Shown piece by piece: positions 1 to 6,968 of a stretch of DNA of 64,000 nucleotides. Where the stretch lies: positions 208,323-272,322 of the forward strand of contig NJBG01000001.1 in the NCBI GenBank assembly GCA_005222965.1, in the 5' to 3' direction. Origin of the DNA: Candidatus Woesearchaeota archaeon B3_Woes (GTDB lineage Archaea; Nanobdellota; Nanobdellia; Woesearchaeales; B3-WOES). The stretch's first letter is position 1. Each line of letters begins with the position of its first letter. Under the pieces are notes generated by a model that was given only the letters and a program-made list of their open reading frames with translations, ran no database searches and had not been told where the DNA came from. The translations under genes were made by a program, and so were the position numbers.

Positions 1-250
1 CAACTTTTTCCAATTTTGGTACTAATAATTGTAGTCTAAGCATAGACTGTGTTAAACAATTAATTATATAGTGATTTACAGCAACAATTGTTTGCTGATA
101 TGTAGAAACTACAGCATCTTCTCTTTCTTGTTTCACAGCTTTAGTTATTTCTTCCCTTATATCTTCTGGAAGATTCTCTAAAATTTCTAGAGTGTCATCT
201 GAAATTGAATATAGGCTATCTTTATTTGCATCCTTTTTTGTTCCTGTCAT
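1..250 (-). CDS. Partial protein, possible histidine-kinase-like H-box
   Basis: The gene starts at an ATG (complement of 248-250) and runs off the left edge, leaving 83 residues. The visible part is acidic and helical, ending in a stretch NHYIINCLT around residues 59-67, with His60 placed as in the H-box of dimerising histidine kinases (H-x-I-x-N-x-L). The likeness is short and the ATPase domain would lie outside the window, so this is a suggestion only. A CheY-like response regulator lies at 41139-41597, far away, so no operon link can be claimed. Confidence 0.6.
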   Translation of the reverse strand, partial: MTGTKKDANKDSLYSISDDTLEILENLPEDIREEITKAVKQEREDAVVSTYQQTIVAVNHYIINCLTQSMLRLQLLVPKLEKV

Positions 251-326
251 TTTTTAAATAATTAATCATACAGAGATTAAAATCTCTCTTTGTTTTGCTT
301 TTTTTCAAAATTAATAATTTTTGTTT

Positions 327-938
327 TTATTTATATCCAAGAAGTTCTTTAATTTCCCTGATATGCCTTTTTTTTCCTTCTTGTCTCAATTCCCTTGCTG
401 ATTGTGTGAAATAATGATGTCGCTCTAAAAAAACAATAAGACCTTCATACCATTCTTTTGGTGTTTTTTGAATACCATGTTTTGCTAACTCCAGTCTTAA
501 TAATTCTGTTTTAATATAGAAATCTTCTCTTCCAAGGTTGTCTAAATCTGCATCGCACATTATTTCTTCTAATTTTGTTTTTGGATTTTGAAGTATTCCT
601 GTTGCCATTATTTCTGTTGCCATTATAATACCAGAAATAACCTCTATGTCTTGCGGACTGTAACCAAAATTTGGCAATGACTTTCTTGCAATCTCTACTC
701 CAATTGGTTCATTATTTTGATATTGTTCCAAAAATCCCATATCATGACATAATCCACCTGTTTTTAGTAAAATAAGTTTTTCCCCTGATACGCCTTCTAA
801 TCTAGCATACCTCTCAATTGCTGGCAATACATCATCTCTGGTATGGGGTAAACCATGAAAAAAGAGATCTGGTGAAAGTTCTCTTTCTAATCTTCCAAAT
901 ACATATTTCTCTGCTGCAGCATAATCTGGTTTTATCAT
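327..938 (-). CDS. HD-domain metal-dependent phosphohydrolase
   Basis: This 203-residue protein has the HD superfamily signature: His28/His32 near the start (FFHGLPHT), the doublet His65-Asp66 (GLCHDMGF) and an Asp around residue 129-131 (CDADLDNLG). These are the expected divalent-metal ligands of HD phosphohydrolases, which cleave phosphate esters of nucleotides or cyclic nucleotides in the cytosol. The substrate cannot be read from the sequence. It stands alone, transcribed away from the metallopeptidase-like gene downstream on the plus strand. Confidence 0.8.
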   Translation of the reverse strand: MIKPDYAAAEKYVFGRLERELSPDLFFHGLPHTRDDVLPAIERYARLEGVSGEKLILLKTGGLCHDMGFLEQYQNNEPIGVEIARKSLPNFGYSPQDIEVISGIIMATEIMATGILQNPKTKLEEIMCDADLDNLGREDFYIKTELLRLELAKHGIQKTPKEWYEGLIVFLERHHYFTQSARELRQEGKKRHIREIKELLGYK

Positions 939-1187
939 GATATTGTAATTTATAACTACTGATAAATAGTATACTGTATTTAAATCTTACGAAATTATAG
1001 AACTTTCTTTAAATGCTTCTCATTAACACTATAACTCTTATTACTTTCATCTTTACTTTAAGTTTAAATATTCTTAATAATTTTATTGCATCCCTATTTT
1101 AAAATAATAAAAAACGAAAGGTTTAAATAGAACTTGTTATAATATTTGTCATTGATTAATGGTAACAGTATAGAAAAGGAAAGTAAA

Positions 1188-2150
1188 ATGGTTATGGAAA
1201 ATACAGAATACAAATTGCACCAATTAGGGCAACTTGTAGCTCAACCAACACAAAGCGGTATAGAACTTTCAAGCCAAGATTTGGAAGACTTAAATACATT
1301 ACTAGAGGATGGACTAAAACACCCCCTTCTTAGTGTAAATCAGCATGCTTTAGATTTAATAAGTAATGGCATAAAAAATGAAGTATTTGGAGATAGAAGT
1401 AATAGAGATCTATGGGGAAATTTAATAACTAGTCTTGAAGAAATAGCCCAGCATTCTCGTCATCTAAAATTAAGGGAAGATACATTAAGATGCCTAGCAC
1501 TTTTCCCATTAGAAATGCAGCAATACTTAGGCATTGATTTTCCAACTGATTTAAATGGAATGAGTTCTGAAATAATTAATGAAGTTTACAGAAGTAGTTA
1601 TGAGCCTAATATATTCTATACTGAAAGTGGTGAATTTAGGGAAAAAGCAAAAGAACATACTGAAAAAGAAGGAGGGAGTATTCATGACATTAATAGTAGA
1701 GGATGTTTTTATTCAGATGTTTTTAAACAGTGTTTAGTTCATCCTTATATTAACCAATTTTTTAAAGAACAAAGAGATAATACAATATATCCATTTATGA
1801 GATTAAGGTATTTTGAATATATATTACATGAAGTAACCCATGGATTAATTGATTCTGTTCAGAAAGATGAAAAAATTTTGTCCCCGGCTTTGGAAGAACA
1901 TGTCACTTCATTATCTGCACACCAAATAACAGCAGATTATGCATATAAAATAACTAGGGGAAGAATAATCCCAAAATTATATGATGCTTTTGTTAGAAAT
2001 AGTAGAGTAACTTCTTTACTGCCCAGCCAAGAAGCAAGAATGAGGCATATATTTAGTAGTGAAGACATGGGAACTAGTGAAAAAATAGCAAGATATTTTA
2101 TATCTAAATTAAATTCAAGGGAAGGAATGAAAGAGCTAACCTTTTTATAA
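1188..2150 (+). CDS. Putative gluzincin-type metallopeptidase, unknown family
   Basis: No family is recognised with certainty. The frame carries an HEVTHG zinc-binding motif about two thirds along (HExxH) and, 18 residues later, ALEEH, whose Glu could be the third zinc ligand as in gluzincins. There is no signal peptide or membrane segment, so a cytosolic protease or protease-fold protein is inferred. The open frame extends to a TTG at 1146. A TATA-like box at 1121-1129 puts transcription start near 1150, so the ATG at 1188, preceded by AAGGAAAG, is preferred; a leaderless TTG at 1152 is possible. Confidence 0.6.
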   Translation: MVMENTEYKLHQLGQLVAQPTQSGIELSSQDLEDLNTLLEDGLKHPLLSVNQHALDLISNGIKNEVFGDRSNRDLWGNLITSLEEIAQHSRHLKLREDTLRCLALFPLEMQQYLGIDFPTDLNGMSSEIINEVYRSSYEPNIFYTESGEFREKAKEHTEKEGGSIHDINSRGCFYSDVFKQCLVHPYINQFFKEQRDNTIYPFMRLRYFEYILHEVTHGLIDSVQKDEKILSPALEEHVTSLSAHQITADYAYKITRGRIIPKLYDAFVRNSRVTSLLPSQEARMRHIFSSEDMGTSEKIARYFISKLNSREGMKELTFL

Positions 2151-2170
2151 TTCACTATTTAGCATGTATG

Positions 2171-2293
2171 TTAAGGTGAAGTTTCTGTTTCTACAGCCTT
2201 TACATATATGGGAGCGTTATAATTGCTAGCTCTTTGGGTTTGTGGAATGCTAATCCAATAATATATTTTTTTATTTATAGTTAATATTTTCAA
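2171..2293 (-). CDS. Possible 40-residue small protein
   Basis: A short frame fills the otherwise empty stretch 2151-2354. It begins with TTG (complement of 2291-2293), has a TATA-like CAATATAAAAC at 2328-2338 roughly 40 nt upstream, and its second half has a polar, protein-like composition ending in ETETSP. The use of TTG and the small size leave it weak; it may be a fragment of a lost gene. Confidence 0.2.
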   Translation of the reverse strand: MKILTINKKIYYWISIPQTQRASNYNAPIYVKAVETETSP

Positions 2294-2354
2294 ATAAAAA
2301 ATTATCTAGTTGACTTAACTACAGAACAATATAAAACATTATTTTAAGTTCATC

Positions 2355-2687
2355 TTATACCATAATATCGATTGTTTTGCCCTTATCTTCAATTTTGATT
2401 TCTTCACCAGTATTCTCACTTGTACTGCATACTACATCAATATTATTACCAAGATTGTTTACATAAGGCAGTGTGCTTTCTGCAAAAATCTGTTCTCTCG
2501 TATAAAAAGGCCTTTGTTCTTTTGTTATATCACTATTAAACTCTGACCAATCTGTTTTCATTACCGGCCGAATTTCTGGTGGTGGTGGAGGTGCTTCTTT
2601 TCTCAATTTTCCCAGTAGATGCTCAAATAAACCAAATGGATAGCCTGCTTCAAAGCATCTTCTTAATTCATCTGTTGAATATATCAT
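2355..2687 (-). CDS. Hypothetical protein with proline run
   Basis: A 110-residue protein I do not recognise. It has a basic N-terminal half (cluster LGKLRKE), a short polyproline run (APPPPPEIRP, about residues 31-40) and an acidic C-terminal tail. There is no signal peptide, membrane span or known catalytic motif. The gene is single, ending about 180 nt before the small frame at 2171-2293. Confidence 0.5.
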   Translation of the reverse strand: MIYSTDELRRCFEAGYPFGLFEHLLGKLRKEAPPPPPEIRPVMKTDWSEFNSDITKEQRPFYTREQIFAESTLPYVNNLGNNIDVVCSTSENTGEEIKIEDKGKTIDIMV

Positions 2688-2807
2688 TTTTCAGCTCATT
2701 AATGTCATAAAGAAGATTAATAAAATATTGTTTATAAATCTTTTGATAATGTTACTACTATAAAATTAATATTTGTCTCTAAAATCCTACTAATATTAAA
2801 TATTTTT

Positions 2808-2987
2808 TCATTTTATATCTCCTTTTATGATTATCTTTCCATCTTTCATACTATGACCTAAGTTAATACAATGTGTTTAGTATTGGTGTTTGTCACTACA
2901 ATTTTCTTCCATTATAATTGTACCACCACTCATTTCTTCGCCAACACCACGAGCATTTCCTTCTATCTTTACTTCACCACCACTCAT
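2808..2987 (-). pseudogene. Decayed GXGXG beta-helix repeat protein
   Basis: Reading the minus strand from an ATG at 2987 gives MSGGEVKIEGNARGVGEEM followed by SGGTIIMEEN, then an in-frame TAA at 2877-2879, and after it, in the same frame, LGHSMKDGKIIIKGDIK and a stop. The recurring pattern (vG..M.gG.i.i.Gn) is that of the GXGXG right-handed beta-helix found at the C-terminus of glutamate synthase and in formylmethanofuran dehydrogenase subunit C. The family assignment comes from motif memory. The internal stop and the short length, about three turns, indicate a gene remnant. The rest of 2688-3106 holds nothing else that I can support. Confidence 0.5.
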
Positions 2988-3076
2988 ATATAATTTTCTA
3001 ATAAAGACAAAGTATTGCAAAGAGTATTAAAACTTTATTGTTTGATACTACTAATTAAGAGGAACAGAAAAGAAAA

Positions 3077-3089
3077 GTTTATATATTGG
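3077..3089 (+). promoter_or_regulatory. TATA box for leaderless gene at 3107
   Basis: The sequence GTTTATATATTGG is centred about 26 nt upstream of the ATG at 3107, so transcription would start at or next to the start codon. It supports the choice of that start. Confidence 0.6.
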
Positions 3090-3106
3090 TTATGATTAAC
3101 TAATTT

Positions 3107-3466
3107 ATGGATATCCCTATAATTCATGGAAAAAAAGAAAAAATAGCTGAATTAACAGGTACTGTCCAACGTCTAATCAAAAGATATAATAGAAACAATG
3201 TAGAAACTACAATATTTTTTCTTGGTGGTGATTCTCCTTATACAATACCAGTAGATTTAGAAGATTCTCTGGTTAGGACGCAAATATCAATAACAGAAGA
3301 AAGCCAAAGAGAATTTTTATGGCATATAAAAGAATATAGCATCTTAGGAACCTATTGTGATCAGCATCATACTCAAAGAGAATGGAGAAGGGAATATAAA
3401 CAACAGAGTATAGACAACCCTGCTCCATCTAAAACTCGCTCATCTTCTTCTGGTAACTTCCTTTAA
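3107..3466 (+). CDS. Hypothetical protein
   Basis: A 119-residue soluble protein not recognised. It is rich in charged residues and ends in a Ser-rich tail (KTRSSSSGNFL). The ATG at 3107 fits a leaderless transcript from the TATA box at 3077-3089. Its last 38 nt overlap the 3' end of the convergent RNase HII gene, so the tail is encoded antisense to rnhB, which suggests recent extension of the frame. Confidence 0.55.
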   Translation: MDIPIIHGKKEKIAELTGTVQRLIKRYNRNNVETTIFFLGGDSPYTIPVDLEDSLVRTQISITEESQREFLWHIKEYSILGTYCDQHHTQREWRREYKQQSIDNPAPSKTRSSSSGNFL

Positions 3467-4079
3467 CAACATTCTTATAAGAAGCCCAAGTCTTTCTGAA
3501 AATATCAGGATATTTATTCCAGTTTTTCTTTAAAAATTCCTGAGTCCTTGGGTCAGAAGGATACCCAGAACCGAAATTAATGTTTATTTTCTTTTTAATC
3601 TTCTCAATTTCACTATCTCTTGTAACCTTTGCTAAAATAGAAGCAGCACCAACAATAACATAATTCAAATCAGCTTTATGCTCTACAATTAATTTAACGT
3701 CTTTCTTTAAAAGATCTTTAACATAATTTGAATAAGCATTAACATTAGTACTAGGACAATCTAGAATTGCTTTATCTGGCTTTAAATTATTCACAATTTC
3801 AGCTGATGTTTTGCCCTCTAATAAATTAAGATTCATGTCCTTTGAATTAAGAACATCATCTACATCTTTAGAACTTAAAACAACTATTTCATAGGATTTG
3901 ACTATTTTCTTAACTTTATCAAAAAGGGAGTTTCTTTCATTAATTGTTAAAAGCTTTGAATCTTTTACACCAATAGACTCTAGTTTAGAAATATCTTTTT
4001 CTTCTATTACAACTCCTGCCATTACTAAAGGGCCTATAACAGGACCTCTTCCAGCTTCATCAATACCGCATAATAACAT
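3429..4079 (-). CDS. rnhB: Ribonuclease HII
   Basis: RNase HII removes RNA from RNA-DNA hybrids and excises misincorporated ribonucleotides. The 216-residue protein opens with the diagnostic GIDEAGRGPVIGP (Asp7, Glu8), followed by Asp107 (AILDCPS) and Asp137 (HKADLNY), the expected four metal-binding acids, and the conserved AASILAKVTRD segment. Length is normal for the archaeal enzyme. A TATA-like AGTTTAAAAGTT lies about 30 nt upstream of the ATG. The 3' end overlaps the convergent hypothetical gene by 38 nt. Confidence 0.95.
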   Translation of the reverse strand: MLLCGIDEAGRGPVIGPLVMAGVVIEEKDISKLESIGVKDSKLLTINERNSLFDKVKKIVKSYEIVVLSSKDVDDVLNSKDMNLNLLEGKTSAEIVNNLKPDKAILDCPSTNVNAYSNYVKDLLKKDVKLIVEHKADLNYVIVGAASILAKVTRDSEIEKIKKKININFGSGYPSDPRTQEFLKKNWNKYPDIFRKTWASYKNVVKGSYQKKMSEF

Positions 4080-4161
4080 TATTCTTATTAAAAAACATCA
4101 TTAACTTTTAAACTTTGTTAAATCACAAAGTATATAAGTTAGCTTTACTATAATTCCAAAT

Positions 4162-4470
4162 GTGATAAAAAATATTCAATTCATCGGATTGAATAAATTA
4201 GAAGATTTGGAAAAAGACACATTTCAGACACTAACATCTAAATATTACAATAAGATTAAAAGAATACCAAAAGAGATAACTTCTTTAACAATACACATAA
4301 AACAGCACAAAAAAAGCCACCATGTTTCTAGATATTCTTTACATATTAAACTAGTTGTACCTTCAAAGGTTTTTGAAGTCAAAAAAACAGAATGGGGCGT
4401 AACAAAGCTTTTGCATAAATCATTTACAGCATTAGAAAACGAACTTCTAAAATATTATAATATAAAATAG
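4162..4470 (+). CDS. HPF/S30AE-like ribosome-associated protein
   Basis: This 102-residue basic protein has the outline of ribosome hibernation-promoting factors: beta strand, helix, three strands (SLTIHIKQH, YSLHIKLVV, KVFEVKKTE) and a C-terminal helix (ALENELLKYY). Members bind the 30S decoding centre during inactivity. Overall similarity is modest and rests on pattern only. The frame begins with GTG at 4162, about 27 nt after the TATA-like TATATAAG at 4131-4138, which argues for a leaderless GTG start. The stop codon overlaps the last three bases of the convergent tRNA gene. Confidence 0.5.
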   Translation: MIKNIQFIGLNKLEDLEKDTFQTLTSKYYNKIKRIPKEITSLTIHIKQHKKSHHVSRYSLHIKLVVPSKVFEVKKTEWGVTKLLHKSFTALENELLKYYNIK

Positions 4471-4642
4471 CGGGAGGTGGACTTCCAAAAAAGATATATA
4501 AATATCCTTTTTTTGAACCACCGACCTTTGCCCAAAAAACATAAAATGTTTTTTTCCGGGTGCCTCAGGGAAATCCCTATGAGCCTTCCGCAGTCATGAG
4601 GTCCATGACTTCGACGGGCACTCCTGACTGCCCCATCCCGCT
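4468..4642 (-). tRNA. Initiator tRNA-Met(CAU) precursor with four introns
   Basis: Acceptor halves (4642-4636 with 4475-4469) pair perfectly; A73 is encoded at 4468. D-stem GGGCA/TGCCC encloses a GG-containing loop. Removing 4611-4586 (26 nt), 4577-4562 (16), 4556-4529 (28) and 4514-4485 (30) leaves a 75-nt tRNA with anticodon stem TCGGG/CCCGA, loop CTCATAA, variable loop AGGTC, T-stem GGTGG/CCACC and T-loop TTCAAGT. The three consecutive G:C pairs at 29-31:39-41 are the hallmark of initiators. Introns sit at about 29/30, 37/38, 42/43 and in the T-loop (56/57-58/59). Boundaries can slide by 1-2 nt; intron 3 could give CCCGG instead of CCCGA. Introns 1, 3 and 4 contain strong internal hairpins. 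A TATA box at 4665-4674 is centred 27 nt before the 5' end. Confidence 0.85.
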
Positions 4643-4737
4643 ATAGGCCATGTTAATTACAAACTATTTATAAGCTTTTTTATTTAAATAAAAAAATTGG
4701 TAATATTTATAAACTACTTATAGATACTTCAAAATAA
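4643..4737. promoter_or_regulatory. Divergent promoters of the two tRNA genes
   Basis: This 95-nt spacer carries two TATA boxes: CTTATAAATA on the minus strand (4674-4665), centred 27 nt before the first base of tRNA-Met, and TATTTATAAAC on the plus strand (4704-4714), centred about 29 nt before the first base of tRNA-Ser. The placement predicts transcripts that begin at, or within one or two bases of, the mature tRNA 5' ends. Confidence 0.65.
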
Positions 4738-4897
4738 GCCGCGGTCGCTTAGTCTGGCCATAGCGTCGGATTGCTAGGAACAATATTACCTAGAATCTTA
4801 ATAAAGTTCACAAAAATCCGATGTCCTTCGGGGCACGTGAGTTCAAATTGGTCAAAAGGTTTCAAAGCCTTTTGCTTTGAAAGTCTCACCCGCGGCG
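4738..4897 (+). tRNA. tRNA-Ser(GCU) precursor with two introns
   Basis: Acceptor stem GCCGCGG (4738-4744) pairs with CCGCGGC (4890-4896), discriminator G at 4897. The anticodon stem TCGGA/TCCGA and loop TTGCTAA form after removal of a 39-nt intron at 4777-4815 (position 37/38). Anticodon GCT is at 4773-4775. The long variable arm TGTCC-TTCG-GGGCA (4822-4835) marks a class II serine tRNA. T-stem GTGAG/CTCAC encloses a T-loop TTCAAAT interrupted by a second intron of 36 nt (about 4848-4883, sliding by a base), which folds with AAAAGG/CCTTTT. The mature length is 85 nt. The next gene begins 10 nt downstream. Confidence 0.9.
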
Positions 4898-4906
4898 TTT
4901 ATAAAA

Positions 4907-6118
4907 ATGAGAAAAATAAAACTTGAATCGTTTTTTGACGAAAAAACAATGTCAGTTCACCTTAGAGAGGGCTCTTTTCCTTTTGCTAAAAAAGGTTCAC
5001 CTGGAAACTGGGATTTTGTTAAAATAAAGAACAAGGAACTAACTCAGACAGAAATAGAGGAAATAAGCAAGGAAATAATTGAAATAGGAGAAGAAGGTGA
5101 GGAAGGATTTGTAGAAATAAATAGAACAGGTTCTACAATAGCTCAATTAGGGACGTTTAGAATTGTAATAACAAGACCTCCTTTTTCAGACGGATGGGAA
5201 ATTACAGCTGTAAGACCTGTAAAACACCTAAAATTAGAAGAGTATAATCTATCATCAAAACTATTGGAAAGATTAGACAAGCAGGCAGAAGGAATTTTAA
5301 TATCAGGAGCTCCTGGAATGGGAAAATCAACATTTGCTGCTGCTCTAATAGAGCACTATGCAGACAAAGGAAGAATTGTGAAGACAATTGAAGCTCCAAG
5401 GGATTTAGTATTGCCAGAGAGCATAACTCAATACGCCATTTCGCATGGTTCTCCTGAAGAAGTTCATGATATCTTATTATTATCAAGACCAGATTATACA
5501 CTATTTGATGAAATGCGTAATAAAGATGATTTTCATCTATTCTCAGATCTAAGACTATCAGGTATAGGTTTAGCAGGAGTTGTTCATGCAACAAATCCAG
5601 TAGATGCTATACAAAGATTTGTAGGTAAAATAGAGCTAGGAGTAATCCCTCATGTAATAGATACTGTAATTTTCATAAAAGATGGAAAAATAGATAAGGT
5701 TCTGGGCCTACAAATTGAAGTCAAGGTTCCATCAGGAATGACAGAAGCTGATTTAGCAAGACCCATTGTTACTGTAAAAGATTTTGAAACAAACAAGCTT
5801 GAATATGAATTATATTCTTATGGTGAAGAAACTGTTGTAGTGCCTGTTGCAGAACAAACAATAAAAAAAACAGGTGCAAAAAGATTAGCAGCACAAGCAA
5901 TAAAAGATTATTTCTTAAAATACTCAGACATGGTGGAAGTAGATGTTGTTTCTGAAAACAAAGCAGTTGTTAATGTTCCAGAATATGCTATTTCTGGAAT
6001 AATTGGAAAAGCAGGAAAACATATTAATGAGATTGAGAAAAATTTAGGAATTAGCATTGATGTAGGAGAAATACAAGGACATTTTACTAATAAGAATAAA
6101 AAGAAAAAACGAAGATAA
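4907..6118 (+). CDS. PilT/VirB11-like ATPase with C-terminal KH domain
   Basis: A P-loop NTPase of the secretion-ATPase class: Walker A GAPGMGKST, an Asp box (LLLSRPDYTLFDEMR), a His-containing segment GVVHATNP, then a C-terminal type I KH RNA-binding domain (IIGKAGKHINEIEK) and a very basic tail. Archaeal relatives usually carry an N-terminal PIN ribonuclease domain and are about 600 residues; here (403 residues) the PIN domain is missing. An RNA-related role is inferred from the KH domain. The frame stays open upstream into tRNA-Ser, but the ATG at 4907 is the first start outside it. The esterase gene follows after 10 nt. Confidence 0.8.
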   Translation: MRKIKLESFFDEKTMSVHLREGSFPFAKKGSPGNWDFVKIKNKELTQTEIEEISKEIIEIGEEGEEGFVEINRTGSTIAQLGTFRIVITRPPFSDGWEITAVRPVKHLKLEEYNLSSKLLERLDKQAEGILISGAPGMGKSTFAAALIEHYADKGRIVKTIEAPRDLVLPESITQYAISHGSPEEVHDILLLSRPDYTLFDEMRNKDDFHLFSDLRLSGIGLAGVVHATNPVDAIQRFVGKIELGVIPHVIDTVIFIKDGKIDKVLGLQIEVKVPSGMTEADLARPIVTVKDFETNKLEYELYSYGEETVVVPVAEQTIKKTGAKRLAAQAIKDYFLKYSDMVEVDVVSENKAVVNVPEYAISGIIGKAGKHINEIEKNLGISIDVGEIQGHFTNKNKKKKRR

Positions 6119-6128
6119 GTGATAATAA

Positions 6129-6968
6129 ATGTTAAAATTGATTATTATAGTGATTATTTTTGCTCTTCTTCAAAAAAAAATAAGATTTTATTTTGTAACA
6201 AAAAAGCACAAAAAAACATATCCTATAATGAAAGGTGCTGAACCCTATTTTATTAAAAAAGGAAAAACAGGTGTTTTGCTTCTGCACGGTTTGACTAGTA
6301 CACCGCAAGAATTAAGATTTCTTGCTAAATATCTTGCTTCAAAAAATTTTTCTGTTTACGCTCCTTTAATAAAAGGACACGGCACTAATGTAATAGACCT
6401 TGCAAGAACAAAAGAAAAAGATTGGGAAAATTCTGCTCTAAAAGGATTTGACAAACTATCTAAATCAACTAATAGAGTTTATGTTATAGGAAGCTCTATG
6501 GGCGGAAATTTATCTTTTAGAATAGCCACTAAAAGAAATGTTGAAGGAATTGTTGTTATGGGTACTGCAATGTTCTTCAAAAGACAACTTTTTAATAAAA
6601 TTCTATTTAAATTTATTAAGTTATTCAAGAATTTTGTAAGAAAGGAGTATCCTGATGAAAAGATAAAAAAGTTGGTAAAGAAGAAAACCCAGTATATGGA
6701 ATTTCCATTAAACTGCATTAGTGATTTAATTAAGCTTATCAGAATATCTGAGAAAGATTTGCCAAAAATAACAGCTCCTTCCTTAATTATGCAGTCTTCA
6801 ACAGATCATATCCTACCAAAAGAAAATGCACAATGGATTTACAAACATATTGGTTCAGTTAAAAAAAGAATTTTTATGGTTCCAAATTCTTATCATGTTT
6901 TCTGTATTGATAAAAACAGAAACATAGCTTTCAAAGAAATATATAGGTTTATTAAAGAAACTAGTTAA
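6129..6968 (+). CDS. Alpha/beta hydrolase (carboxylesterase/monoglyceride lipase-like)
   Basis: A 279-residue serine hydrolase. A hydrophobic N-terminal segment (residues 2-14) could anchor it to the membrane. The oxyanion region LLLHGLTSTP, nucleophile elbow GSSMGG (Ser123), Asp226 (SSTDHIL) and His256 (NSYHVF) form the expected triad. It resembles thermophilic carboxylesterase Est30 and monoacylglycerol lipases; the substrate is unknown. It lies 10 nt behind the PilT-KH ATPase gene, so the two are probably cotranscribed. Its 3' end overlaps the convergent GH130 gene by 4 nt. Confidence 0.85.
   Translation: MLKLIIIVIIFALLQKKIRFYFVTKKHKKTYPIMKGAEPYFIKKGKTGVLLLHGLTSTPQELRFLAKYLASKNFSVYAPLIKGHGTNVIDLARTKEKDWENSALKGFDKLSKSTNRVYVIGSSMGGNLSFRIATKRNVEGIVVMGTAMFFKRQLFNKILFKFIKLFKNFVRKEYPDEKIKKLVKKKTQYMEFPLNCISDLIKLIRISEKDLPKITAPSLIMQSSTDHILPKENAQWIYKHIGSVKKRIFMVPNSYHVFCIDKNRNIAFKEIYRFIKETS

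Noticed and set aside
4529-4611. Alternative splicing of the initiator tRNA with anticodon stem TCAGG/CCTGA and only three introns
   Set aside because: It gives a C or T at position 38, loses the G:C triplet typical of initiators and needs an 8-nt intron; the four-intron parse satisfies all pairings.
5202-5594. Open frame on the minus strand within the ATPase gene
   Set aside because: It is a shadow of the plus-strand gene with poor composition (Leu/His-rich) and no promoter.
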